A stretch of 20,987 nt of DNA. Source: Peptococcaceae bacterium BRH_c23 (GTDB taxonomy: Bacteria; Bacillota_B; Desulfitobacteriia; Desulfitobacteriales; Desulfitobacteriaceae). The number at the start of each line of letters is the position of its first letter. Positions within the stretch are counted from its first letter, which is position 1. Below, piece after piece: positions 8,107 to 15,606 of the stretch. The position numbers and the translations under genes were made by a program. A model generated the notes under the pieces. That model did not search any database, had not been told where the DNA came from, and saw nothing but the letters and a program-made list of their open reading frames with translations. The stretch covers positions 1 to 20,987 of the forward strand of contig LADV01000330.1 in the NCBI GenBank assembly GCA_000961805.1, in the 5' to 3' direction.

Positions 8107-9101
8107 TCGTGCTTTTTCAACCAGCTCATCATTCCTCTAAGCTGTTCCCCAACCTTTTCAATCGGATGATTGGCTTCATTACGAGTCATTGCGTTAAATG
8201 CTGGACGATTTGCTTGGTTTTCCAGTAACCAGGCTTTAGCAAATCGACCGTCTTGAATTTCTTCGAGTACACGTTTCATTTCTTTACGAGTTTCTTGGTT
8301 AACGATTCGTTTACCGACAGTCATATCTCCATACTGAGCGGTATCGGACACAGAATATCTCATCCAACCCATGCCGCCCTCATACATTAAGTCGACAATG
8401 AGTTTTAGCTCGTGTAAACATTCAAAATAAGCAATTTCTGGTTGATAACCAGCCTCTACCAAGGTGTCAAAGCCTGCTTTAACGAGTTCTGAGGCCCCTC
8501 CGCAAAGAACTGCCTGTTCTCCAAATAAGTCGGTTTCGGTTTCCTCACCGAAGGTCGTTTCCAGTACTCCAGCCTTTGTCGAGCCAATTCCTTTGGCATA
8601 CGCCAGGGCTAATTCTTTGGCTTTACCTGTAGCATCTTGATGAACAGCTATCAAGGCTGGAACCCCTGCACCTTCAGTATAAGTGCGGCGTACTAAATGT
8701 CCTGGGCTTTTCGGAGCCACCATGAAGACATCAACATCTTCGGGTGGGACGATTTGTCCGAAATGAATATTAAAGCCATGGGAAAAGACGAGTGCTTTTC
8801 CTGATGACAAATGCTGCTTGATTTCTGCATAATAAACCTTACTTTGGGTCTCATCCGGAAGTAAGATTTGAATGACATCCGCGCGTTTAGCAGCCTCTTC
8901 TACTGTCATAACCTCAAAGCCTGCGGCTTGCGCACGCTCAGTACGAGCACTTCCTGGACGAAGACCAATCACAACGTTAAGACCTGAATCTTTAAGGTTT
9001 TGAGCTTGGGCATGCCCTTGGCTACCATAACCCATTACAGCAATAACTTTACCTTTTAGTAACTCCAGATTTGCGTCAACTTCATAATACATTTTTGCCA
9101 T
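8103..9101 (-). CDS. ilvC: Ketol-acid reductoisomerase (IlvC)
   Basis: IlvC isomerises and reduces acetolactate or acetohydroxybutyrate with NADPH and Mg2+, the second common step of valine and isoleucine synthesis. The start chosen (9101) gives [18 protein letters not shown] and has AAAGGAAG about 10 bases upstream; an ATG at 9122 lies before that site. The 332-aa class I enzyme shows [17 protein letters not shown] (24-40), the cofactor-selecting loop [10 protein letters not shown] near 46, [10 protein letters not shown] near 107, and [19 protein letters not shown] with its metal-binding acidic residues. The stop codon is contributed by the repeat element that follows. In the 79-bp gap after ilvN a TATAAT-like box exists, but its -35 (TAGACA, 19-bp spacer) is weak, so an internal promoter is only possible. 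Confidence 0.98.
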   Translation of the reverse strand: MAKMYYEVDANLELLKGKVIAVMGYGSQGHAQAQNLKDSGLNVVIGLRPGSARTERAQAAGFEVMTVEEAAKRADVIQILLPDETQSKVYYAEIKQHLSSGKALVFSHGFNIHFGQIVPPEDVDVFMVAPKSPGHLVRRTYTEGAGVPALIAVHQDATGKAKELALAYAKGIGSTKAGVLETTFGEETETDLFGEQAVLCGGASELVKAGFDTLVEAGYQPEIAYFECLHELKLIVDLMYEGGMGWMRYSVSDTAQYGDMTVGKRIVNQETRKEMKRVLEEIQDGRFAKAWLLENQANRPAFNAMTRNEANHPIEKVGEQLRGMMSWLKKHE

Positions 9102-9180
9102 TTTGTAATAACTTCCTTTCAACTATAAACCTTTTTATCAAAAACCCACTATATTATACTACAACTCGTACAAGCTTTGT

Positions 9181-9660
9181 CTAGGCATCCGAACGCAAAA
9201 TTGCAATCTTGCCGGTGCGTACCAATTCTAGTAATCCATGGGGTCGAACCGCATGCACAAAGGCATCTATTTTAGGAATATCTCCCGTTAACTCCACCGT
9301 TAAATTGGTTCTACCCATATCCACAACCCGTCCTCGGAAAATATCGACGGTCTGAAGAACCTCAGATCGAGTTTCTGCGCTAACTTCCACGCGGATTAAC
9401 GCCAACTCTCGATCAACCACGCTTTCCCCGGTCAAGTCCGTTACGGAGCACACAACCACCAGTTTACTAAGCTGATTTCTCACTTGCTCAATGATTTGAT
9501 CATCACCATTTACAACGATCGTCATCCTGGAAAGTTCAGGATCCTCCGTCTGACAGACCGTAAGACTATCAATGTTATAACCCCGACGCGCGAACAATCC
9601 AGCCACCCGGATTAAAACACCTGGATTATTCTCAACAACAACCGCCAGTGTATGCAGCAT
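9181..9660 (-). CDS. ilvN: Acetolactate synthase small (regulatory) subunit
   Basis: This is the regulatory subunit of acetohydroxyacid synthase; it stimulates the large subunit and binds valine for feedback inhibition. The 159-aa protein starts with an ACT domain (LAVVVENNPGVLIRVAGLF then RRGYNIDSLTV, residues 4-36), followed by TEDPELSRMTIVV near 42. The C-terminal domain has RELALIRVEV near 84 and VELTGDIPKIDAFV near 122. Length is typical of the short Firmicutes form (also called ilvH). It starts 4 bases after the ilvB stop, with GAGGTGAT overlapping the end of ilvB, so the two subunits are translationally linked. Confidence 0.97.
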   Translation of the reverse strand: MLHTLAVVVENNPGVLIRVAGLFARRGYNIDSLTVCQTEDPELSRMTIVVNGDDQIIEQVRNQLSKLVVVCSVTDLTGESVVDRELALIRVEVSAETRSEVLQTVDIFRGRVVDMGRTNLTVELTGDIPKIDAFVHAVRPHGLLELVRTGKIAILRSDA

Positions 9661-9664
9661 ACTA

Positions 9665-11353
9665 TCACCTCACAATCATTTCAGTAATGTCTTTACCAGG
9701 AGGAACGAGGGGCAAAACATTCTCATCCCTTGAAATCTTAATATCGATCAGAACTGGTCCAGGATGATTGAACGCCTCCTCAATGGCACTGCGAACTTCT
9801 TCTGCGGAATTTACATGGATGCCGAGAATACCATAGGCTTCCGCCAATTTAACGAAGTCCGGATTTCCTTCAAGCTGGATTTGACTATAGCGCTCTGCAT
9901 AAAACATCTTCTGCCATTGGCGAACCATACCAAGGACCCCATTGTTCAGAAGGATGATTTTAATAGGAAGTTTATTTTGAACAACCGTTCCTAACTCCTG
10001 GATTGACATCTGTAATGAACCGTCTCCCGTGATTAGGATGACCCTATCTTCCGGACGGGCAAATTGAGCCCCGACGGCAGCAGGTAAACCATAGCCCATA
10101 GCGCCTAATCCGCAACTGGTCGCATAATTGCGGGGGTGTACAGTAGGATAATATTGGGCGACCCACATTTGATGCTGTCCTACATCCGTCGTAACAATAG
10201 CGTTTTCTCCGGCCAGTTCCCCCAGGCACTCCATGACCATCTGTGGATTAAGACTGTCCTTGTCATAGCTTAGGGTATGATTGACCTTCCAGTTACGCAA
10301 CTGGGTCCACCAATCAGCAACCTCGGGGGCAGCGAACCCCGGCATTGCTTCTAAAATCTCTTCCAGAACTTGACGGGCATCCCCAACGATTTTGATATCC
10401 GTTTTTACGACTTTACTGATTTCTACCGGATCAATATCAATATGAATAACCTTTGCTTTGGTCGCAAAGCGATGCCCCATACCACTTGTTACACGGTCAT
10501 CAAAGCGTACGCCCACCGCAATCAGCAAATCACAATCATCCACAGCATAGTTCGCGGTCACTGTTCCGTGCATTCCGACCATTCCCAATAAATTAGGATG
10601 TCCTAAAGGAAGGCTTCCAATTCCCATCAGGGTCGTGACCACTGGCGCGGCGGTTTTTTCAGCGAGTTGCCTTAAGACGTCTTCCGCTCCCGCAGTTACA
10701 ACACCACCCCCTGCATAAAGCACAGGCTTGCAAGATTCAGACAGGGCCTTAGCCACTTCTTCTATTTTACCGTTATTGGCTTGACCAAAGATTTTGTACC
10801 CTCTTAACTTCATCTCATTAGAATAGGGAACCACGTTTTCTTGGGCTAAAACATCCTTAGGAAGATCGATGAGCACGGGTCCCGGTCGACCCGTTCGGGC
10901 AATATAAAAGGCCTCTTTGACAATTCTCGGTAAATCCCGTGGATCCTTCACTAAATATGAATGCTTAGTAATGGGCATGGTAATCCCTATGATATCCACC
11001 TCTTGAAAGGAATCCGAGCCAATTGAACCCGTAGAAACCTGCCCCGTCAAAACCACTAAGGGAATCGAGTCAGAGTAGGCATTGGCAATACCCGTCACTA
11101 CATTCGTCGCTCCAGGTCCAGATGTGGCTAAACAAACTCCAACTTTCCCACTGACCCGGGAATAACCATCCGCTGCATACACGACCCCTTGTTCATGCCG
11201 CGCTAGGACATGTCGTATAGGACTATCCAAAAGGGCATCATATAATGGAAGTAATACCCCGCCCGGATAACCAAAAATAACGTCAACCCCTTCTTGCTGC
11301 AAAGCATTCAATAAGATGGTTGCCCCTTTTAAGCCTGTTTTTACTTCACTCAT
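9665..11353 (-). CDS. ilvB: Acetolactate synthase large (catalytic) subunit
   Basis: IlvB is the thiamine-diphosphate enzyme that condenses two pyruvates, or pyruvate with 2-oxobutyrate. The 562-aa product has the N-terminal PYR domain with the catalytic glutamate E54 in RHEQGVVYAADGY, the GYPGGVLLPLYDAL start (28-41) and SGPGATNVVTGIANAY (78-93). The middle domain includes GVRFDDRVTSG near 281. The C-terminal PP domain carries the cofactor motif GDGS (443-446) through NN (470-471). A ribosome site GGGAGGGAAAG precedes the ATG. It lies 27 bases after ilvE and 4 bases before ilvN. An anabolic, FAD-type synthase is expected from the context and the RFDDRVT segment. Confidence 0.98.
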   Translation of the reverse strand: MSEVKTGLKGATILLNALQQEGVDVIFGYPGGVLLPLYDALLDSPIRHVLARHEQGVVYAADGYSRVSGKVGVCLATSGPGATNVVTGIANAYSDSIPLVVLTGQVSTGSIGSDSFQEVDIIGITMPITKHSYLVKDPRDLPRIVKEAFYIARTGRPGPVLIDLPKDVLAQENVVPYSNEMKLRGYKIFGQANNGKIEEVAKALSESCKPVLYAGGGVVTAGAEDVLRQLAEKTAAPVVTTLMGIGSLPLGHPNLLGMVGMHGTVTANYAVDDCDLLIAVGVRFDDRVTSGMGHRFATKAKVIHIDIDPVEISKVVKTDIKIVGDARQVLEEILEAMPGFAAPEVADWWTQLRNWKVNHTLSYDKDSLNPQMVMECLGELAGENAIVTTDVGQHQMWVAQYYPTVHPRNYATSCGLGAMGYGLPAAVGAQFARPEDRVILITGDGSLQMSIQELGTVVQNKLPIKIILLNNGVLGMVRQWQKMFYAERYSQIQLEGNPDFVKLAEAYGILGIHVNSAEEVRSAIEEAFNHPGPVLIDIKISRDENVLPLVPPGKDITEMIVR

Positions 11354-11380
11354 ACTCTTTCCCTCCCTTAGCTTTTGCTT

Positions 11381-12262
11381 CTACGTGCTGTAAATTTCAG
11401 GACCATTGATGTGGGTAAGAGCCCTAAAGGCCTCCAGAAGCTGTTTAAACTCCGGACCAGGAACCCCATCCCCGATCTCACGCCCGTCTACTTTGATCAC
11501 TGGGATCAATTCGGCTGCGGTACCGGTAAGAAAACATTCATCAGCTGTATACAAGTCATGTCGAGTGAATAATTCTTCCTTCACGTTCATACCCAGTTCA
11601 CGAGCAAGGTCCATCACAGAGTTTCGGGTGATGCCTTCAAGTATACCTGCCGAAAGGGGAGGAGTCATTAAGACGTTATTACGATAGATAAAAATGTTAT
11701 CAGCCGTTCCCTCAGCCACATATCCGTCTTGAGTGAGCATAATCGCTTCAATCACACCAGCCTGTATACTCTCTAGTTTAGCCAGTATATTGTTAAGATA
11801 ATTAAGGGATTTAATCCTCGGGTTCAAGGAATCTGGATTGTTTCGACGAATAGCCACAGTCTTTACTTCTAACCCTTGCTCATACATGCTTTGCTCAAAG
11901 AGCTTAATTTGCGCAGCAATGCAAATAATAGAAGCCTTTGGACATTTATTAGGGTCAAGTCCTAGGTCTCCCTTACCTCGTGATACCACAAGGCGAATAT
12001 AGGCATCTTTCAAACCATTCCTGCGTAACGATTCCAAGACAACCTCTTGCATTTCTTCCTTACTAATGCCAATCGTCAATTGAATGGACTTAGCAGATTC
12101 ATAGAGGCGTTTCAAGTGTTCTTCTAATTTAAACACTCGGCCATGGTACGCGCGAATCCCTTCAAAAATACCGTCTCCATACAAAAACCCATGATCAAAC
12201 ACCGATACTTTTGCGTCTTCTTCAGGAACAAATGAACCATTCAAGTAAATAAGCAGTCCCAT
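11381..12262 (-). CDS. ilvE: Branched-chain amino-acid aminotransferase (IlvE)
   Basis: This is a PLP-dependent class IV aminotransferase that catalyses the last step to valine, isoleucine and leucine, with glutamate as amino donor. The 293-aa protein shows VFDHGFLYGDGIFEGIRAYHG (residues 21-41), the PLP lysine K151 in NPRIKSLNYLNN, the PLP-site segment EGTADNIFI near 190, and TGTAAELIPV near 247. D-amino-acid transaminase and aminodeoxychorismate lyase share the fold, but the operon and the IFEGIRAYHG motif favour IlvE. AGGAGGG lies 8 bases before the ATG. It is the first gene of the ilv-leu array and directly follows the riboswitch terminator. Confidence 0.95.
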   Translation of the reverse strand: MGLLIYLNGSFVPEEDAKVSVFDHGFLYGDGIFEGIRAYHGRVFKLEEHLKRLYESAKSIQLTIGISKEEMQEVVLESLRRNGLKDAYIRLVVSRGKGDLGLDPNKCPKASIICIAAQIKLFEQSMYEQGLEVKTVAIRRNNPDSLNPRIKSLNYLNNILAKLESIQAGVIEAIMLTQDGYVAEGTADNIFIYRNNVLMTPPLSAGILEGITRNSVMDLARELGMNVKEELFTRHDLYTADECFLTGTAAELIPVIKVDGREIGDGVPGPEFKQLLEAFRALTHINGPEIYST

Positions 12263-12293
12263 TTAATTAGCCCTCCTTAAAATCGCGAACAAA

Positions 12294-12350
12294 TAAAAAC
12301 CCTAAGCTAAGTCCCCCCTAGAAACGTGGAACTTTCCGCTTGGGTTTTTT
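12294..12350 (-). terminator. Riboswitch terminator upstream of ilvE
   Basis: On the minus strand AAACCCAAGC...AAAGT pairs imperfectly with ACTT...GCTTAGGGTTT and runs into GGGTTTTTATTTG. The 5' arm overlaps the 3' strand of the aptamer (the AAAAAACCCAAGCGG region), so ligand binding and termination are mutually exclusive. Confidence 0.8.
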
Positions 12351-12432
12351 CTACCCACGGTGTAAATCCAATCTGGATTCTGTACCGCTCGGACCAGACA
12401 GGTTGCCCCCGGAACCCTAGGCACACTTCCTT
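12331..12432 (-). ncRNA. ykkC-class riboswitch, probably ppGpp-sensing (subtype 2a)
   Basis: The minus-strand leader contains the ykkC core elements CCTAGGGTTCCG (about 12410-12422), CTGGTCCGAG (12388-12397), and a 3' segment ACACCGTGGGTAGAAAAAAC followed by CCAAGCGGAAAG, the counterpart of the conserved ACACGG-GGG-AAAA-CCC-GGGA part. ykkC subtypes bind guanidine, PRPP or ppGpp (and related nucleotides). The ppGpp subtype is known to precede branched-chain amino-acid genes, including ilvE, in Firmicutes, and ilvE is the gene here. ppGpp binding would block the overlapping terminator and switch the ilv-leu array on during amino-acid starvation. Class membership is read from the sequence; the ligand is inferred from context. 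Confidence 0.87.
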
Positions 12433-12470
12433 TGCTGTTATATCACATTTATATTGAGAACGTTGTGTAT

Positions 12471-12499
12471 ATGATACAGAATACCTTCCTCAGTGTCAA
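12471..12499 (-). promoter_or_regulatory. Sigma-A promoter of the ilvE operon
   Basis: On the minus strand TTGACA (12499-12494) and TATCAT (12476-12471) are separated by exactly 17 bases. This would start transcription about 30 bases before the riboswitch aptamer. Confidence 0.85.
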
Positions 12500-12541
12500 C
12501 CCTATTTACAATAAATGTTACGAATTTCCTTAAGAATTTCC

Positions 12542-12570
12542 TTGTCAAAGCTAGAGCGAACGCGTATAAT
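12542..12570 (+). promoter_or_regulatory. Sigma-A promoter of hom-thrB
   Basis: TTGTCA (12542-12547) and a perfect TATAAT (12565-12570) with a 17-base spacer, 48 bases before the hom start. It is divergent from the ilvE promoter, with 42 bases between the two -35 boxes. Confidence 0.85.
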
Positions 12571-12617
12571 GTCCACTATGCAGATACATATGTTTTTTTG
12601 AGAGGAGTTGTCTTGAC

Positions 12618-13916
12618 TTGCCAATTCAAATAGGAATTTTGGGCTTGGGTACTGTAGGGACTGGAGTCGTACGCATATTACAACAAAATGCTACGGATAT
12701 TCAGACTCGAACCCATTGCGAGGTAAAAATCAAAGGCATCCTTGAGCGTGATCTCCAACGAGCACGCGAGCTTAGCGGTGACATTCTAATCACGGATCAA
12801 CCTGCAGAAATTCTACAGGACCCTGAAATCGATATCATTGTCGAAGTCATGGGAGGCATCGAACCAGCGCGTACTTTTGTATTAGAAGCTTTACGCAACG
12901 GGAAAAATGTCGTCACCGCGAATAAAGACTTAATCGCGCTTCATGGGCATGAACTTCTTGACGCTGCTAATGCCGCCGGAAAGGACCTCTATTTCGAAGC
13001 AAGTGTCGGCGGCGGAATTCCGATTATCGCAGCCATGAAAGAATCCCTTGCCGCAAACCGCATTACCCATGTCTTGGGGATTATTAATGGAACGACAAAT
13101 TACATTCTTACAGCAATGGCCGAACAGGGCCGTGAGTATGCCGAAGTCCTAGCAGAAGCCCAGCAATTGGGGTATGCTGAATCCGATCCTTCCTCCGATG
13201 TTGATGGCCTAGATGCTGCGCGAAAGCTTGCCATCCTTTCTTCAATCGCTTTTAATTCGCGGGTTGCCCTTAAGGACGTCTTTGTGGAAGGGATCTCCAA
13301 AATCACCCGTGAAGATCTGGCTTATGCCGCTGAGCTCGGTTGTACCATAAAACTTTTAGCCATAGCCAAACACCAAACTGAGGGAATCGAAGTGCGTGTC
13401 CATCCGGCGATCTTGCCACTTACCCATCCTCTTGCCTCAGTAGGCGGTGTTTTCAACGCTATTTACGTAGTAGGAGATGCCGTCGGAGAAACCATGTTTT
13501 ATGGTCGAGGCGCTGGTTCTCTTCCCACAGGAAGTGCAATTGTCTCTGACATTATGCGTATAGCGCGCAATATTGAATCCAACTCCACTTCTGCCATCAA
13601 TTGTACTTGCTATCTGGACCTCGCACTCAAAGCCGTCTCCGATTTCTATACGGCCTTCTACATCCGCTTACTTGTCAAAGACGAGCCTCGAGTTCTGGCC
13701 ACTCTTGCCCTTCTTTTTGCTGAAGCAAATATCAGCTTCGCCTCGATCATTCAAAAGCCACGCGATGAACATCAGGCTGAAATTGTCCTCGTGACTCATC
13801 CCTGTCGTGAAGGGGCCCTTCAAGAAGCCTTAGATTCTGTCAAAGCCTATAGCAAGGTCCTTAATATCCACAATGTTATTCGCTTTGAAAATGGGGATCA
13901 TGGGGCAAAGGCCTAA
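12618..13916 (+). CDS. hom: Homoserine dehydrogenase (Hom)
   Basis: Hom reduces aspartate semialdehyde to homoserine, the branch point to threonine and methionine. The start is a TTG at 12618, 10 bases after AGAGGAG; no in-frame ATG fits the family N-terminus. The 432-aa protein has the NAD(P) motif GLGTVGTG (9-16), EVMGGIEPA near 75, the NVVTANKDLIA segment near 96, INGTTNYIL near 157, the catalytic region DVDGLDAARKLAI near 193, and a C-terminal ACT-type regulatory domain from about residue 345 (YIRLLVKDEPRVLATLALLF). This is the usual monofunctional Firmicutes form with threonine feedback. Its own promoter lies upstream. The stop is directly followed by a copy of the hairpin repeat, then thrB. 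Confidence 0.97.
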   Translation: MPIQIGILGLGTVGTGVVRILQQNATDIQTRTHCEVKIKGILERDLQRARELSGDILITDQPAEILQDPEIDIIVEVMGGIEPARTFVLEALRNGKNVVTANKDLIALHGHELLDAANAAGKDLYFEASVGGGIPIIAAMKESLAANRITHVLGIINGTTNYILTAMAEQGREYAEVLAEAQQLGYAESDPSSDVDGLDAARKLAILSSIAFNSRVALKDVFVEGISKITREDLAYAAELGCTIKLLAIAKHQTEGIEVRVHPAILPLTHPLASVGGVFNAIYVVGDAVGETMFYGRGAGSLPTGSAIVSDIMRIARNIESNSTSAINCTCYLDLALKAVSDFYTAFYIRLLVKDEPRVLATLALLFAEANISFASIIQKPRDEHQAEIVLVTHPCREGALQEALDSVKAYSKVLNIHNVIRFENGDHGAKA

Positions 13917-14021
13917 GTGAACTCGTTCAACTAAAGTTGAACATCGAGTCTTCGGTGGGGGACTCTACCCCCACCGAAGCAGAGCCGGGGGTACCACTCC
14001 CACTTGTAGAAGTGGGAGTCT
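13917..14021 (+). repeat. Triple-hairpin dispersed repeat, copy B (hom-thrB)
   Basis: It begins GTGAACTC immediately after the hom TAA. The hairpins are GTTCAACTAAAGTTGAAC; CTTCGGTGGGGG / CCCCCACCGAAG around ACTCTA with only the A/T flanks differing; and ACTCCCACTT-GTAG-AAGTGGGAGT. Relative to copy A (8007-8106), hairpin 1 carries a compensating G-C to A-T change and hairpin 2 has G-C where copy A has an A/C mismatch, so the structure rather than the exact sequence appears conserved. Confidence 0.88.
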
Positions 14022-14062
14022 CACGATTGGATCAAATTCTTACTAAATTAGGGAGGAAAAGA

Positions 14063-14965
14063 ATGTTTCGTGTAAAGATACCGGCCACCTCCGCTAATCT
14101 CGGACCTGGATTTGACTGTTTGGGGCTGGCTCTTCAACTATATAATACAATGACAGTAGAACCAAACCGACCGTTTCAGATTACTTTGACTGGGTCTTAT
14201 AGAGATGAGATTCCTGCCGATGAAAGCAATCTAGTCTGGCGAACCATGCTTCATTTTTGGGACCTCGTCCACTTCCCCACTCCCACAGTCGCTCTAACCT
14301 TTGAAAATCACATTCCCCCTGCGCGGGGCTTAGGAAGCAGTTCTGCTGCCATTGTCGGAGGACTTGTTGCCGCCAACACCTTAGCTGGATCCCCATACTC
14401 CCAGTACGAATTGCTACAAGTCGCTAATACCCTAGAAGGGCACCCTGATAATGTTACTCCTGCCTTATATGGTGGTGTGACACTGTCTGTCCCCACGGAA
14501 AGTGGCGTTCTTCCAAGAGTCCTAGCCCAATCGCCAAATTTAAGAGCGGTTGTGATTATTCCTGATACCCACCTCAGTACGAATAAAGCTCGAGCTATAT
14601 TATCCCCTGAAGTTCCTCGCAAGGATGCCGTCTTTAATATTTCTCATGTTGCGCTAATTACCGAGGCCTTTATTCGTCAAGATTATTCCCTCTTAAAAGA
14701 AGGAATGCGTGACACGCTTCACCAAAATCAACGCGCCGCACTCATTCCAGGCTTACTCGAAACTTTAGAAATAACCCTGCAAGCAGGTGCCTTTGGAGCA
14801 GCCCTTAGTGGTTCAGGACCAACACTATTGGCACTGACAGAACCGGAATTTGAACAGGCTATTGCTCAGAAAGCACTTCAAGTTTTTAAAAAGCATGAAG
14901 TTCGTGCTCAGGCGTTTGCCTTAGGGATCGATTCAGAAGGAACACAAGTTGATTATACCCTGTAG
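14063..14965 (+). CDS. thrB: Homoserine kinase (ThrB)
   Basis: ThrB phosphorylates homoserine with ATP before threonine synthase. The ATG at 14063 has AGGGAGGAAAAG directly upstream and gives the standard N-terminus MFRVKIPATSANLGPGFDCL. An in-frame ATG at 13937 lies within the repeat element and is not credible. The 300-aa GHMP-kinase protein shows the substrate segment ATSANLGPGFDCLGLAL (8-24), the ATP-binding loop PPARGLGSSSAAIVGG (85-100), LEGHPDNVTPALYGG near 129 and the C-terminal GAFGAALSGSGPTLLAL near 242. It follows hom with a repeat copy between them, and thrC is not in the window. A strong terminator follows. Confidence 0.97.
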   Translation: MFRVKIPATSANLGPGFDCLGLALQLYNTMTVEPNRPFQITLTGSYRDEIPADESNLVWRTMLHFWDLVHFPTPTVALTFENHIPPARGLGSSSAAIVGGLVAANTLAGSPYSQYELLQVANTLEGHPDNVTPALYGGVTLSVPTESGVLPRVLAQSPNLRAVVIIPDTHLSTNKARAILSPEVPRKDAVFNISHVALITEAFIRQDYSLLKEGMRDTLHQNQRAALIPGLLETLEITLQAGAFGAALSGSGPTLLALTEPEFEQAIAQKALQVFKKHEVRAQAFALGIDSEGTQVDYTL

Positions 14966-15013
14966 GTACTAATCCCGATCAGTAAGATTAGGTACGTGTC
15001 CCAAATCAGCTTA

Positions 15014-15050
15014 AACAAGGGCAGGATTCTTTCCTACCCTTGTTTTTTTT
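15014..15050 (+). terminator. Intrinsic terminator after thrB
   Basis: AACAAGGG-C-AGGA pairs with TCCT-A-CCCTTGTT across the loop TTCTT, followed by a run of T. It closes the hom-thrB unit. Confidence 0.92.
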
Positions 15051-15186
15051 ATTCCCTTCTTCCCTCAGCATAACCAATGAACAGACTAGCCATCGCTATA
15101 AGCATTTTCCAGTTTTCTACATATTCTAATAGAGATAACATTTTGTAACATTTTTGTTTTGATTTAATAAAGGAGGACGAAATCCT

Positions 15187-15447
15187 ATGATAAAGAAACA
15201 ATTGGCTTCTTTACTATTTAACAAAAATCGGACGGATAATGATTTGATTACTACGGAACAACTGTCCGACTTAGAACAGTCTTCAAGCGACATCATTATT
15301 AATACGCTTGATTTCACCCATCAAACCTCAGAATTATCTCCAAAAACCAAGGCATCCGATCTGATTGACAGTTACCGAAAGGCAGCCCAAATAGTTAAGG
15401 AAGTACTGAGTAAAGGCAAACACCTATTTTCTGAACTCAACAAGTGA
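15187..15447 (+). CDS. Unrecognised small protein, 86 aa
   Basis: I do not recognise a family. A strong site AAAGGAGGACG lies about 8 bases before the ATG, which supports real translation. The product is hydrophilic with no membrane segment, signal peptide or cysteine. The first half is rich in Ser, Asp, Asn and Thr (TDNDLITTEQLSDLEQSSSD). The second half looks helical (SYRKAAQIVKEVLSKGKHLF). The gene stands alone between the thrB terminator and a hairpin it shares with the convergent flavoprotein gene. Spo0E-like or sporulation-associated small proteins are possible analogues, but no diagnostic motif is present. Confidence 0.6.
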   Translation: MIKKQLASLLFNKNRTDNDLITTEQLSDLEQSSSDIIINTLDFTHQTSELSPKTKASDLIDSYRKAAQIVKEVLSKGKHLFSELNK

Positions 15448-15546
15448 TTGCAGGTTGTTTCAATTTAGCTGCTGTCCAAGCTCTGTGATGATATCCTACT
15501 TGCTGCTCTGATGCGACAACGTGAAGCAACACGTACCCTCTAATGA

Positions 15547-15587
15547 AGAAGCCTGCATTTTACTGTTATTAGTAATTGCAGGCTTCT
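15547..15587. terminator. Bidirectional hairpin between convergent genes
   Basis: AGAAGCCTGCA pairs perfectly with TGCAGGCTTCT, and an inner TTACT/AGTAA stem extends it. The T-tracts on either side are poor, but its position between the ends of the 86-aa gene and the flavoprotein gene suits a shared terminator. Confidence 0.7.
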
Positions 15588-15606
15588 ATTTGGGAAATAG
15601 CCGAGT

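Noticed and set aside
9102..9180. Internal promoter before ilvC
   Set aside because: A TATAAT box is present on the minus strand, but the only -35 candidate (TAGACA) has a 19-base spacer and overlaps the ilvN stop; too weak to list.
8007..14021. CRISPR-like repeats
   Set aside because: The two related copies are about 6 kb apart, in opposite orientations and contain internal hairpins; there is no repeat-spacer array.
13937..14062. Longer thrB start at 13937
   Set aside because: This extension translates the repeat element; the AGGGAGGAAAAG site and family N-terminus fix the start at 14063.
15448..15546. Possible RNA gene between the 86-aa gene and the hairpin
   Set aside because: I see no tRNA, SRP, 6S or other recognisable RNA fold, and no promoter.
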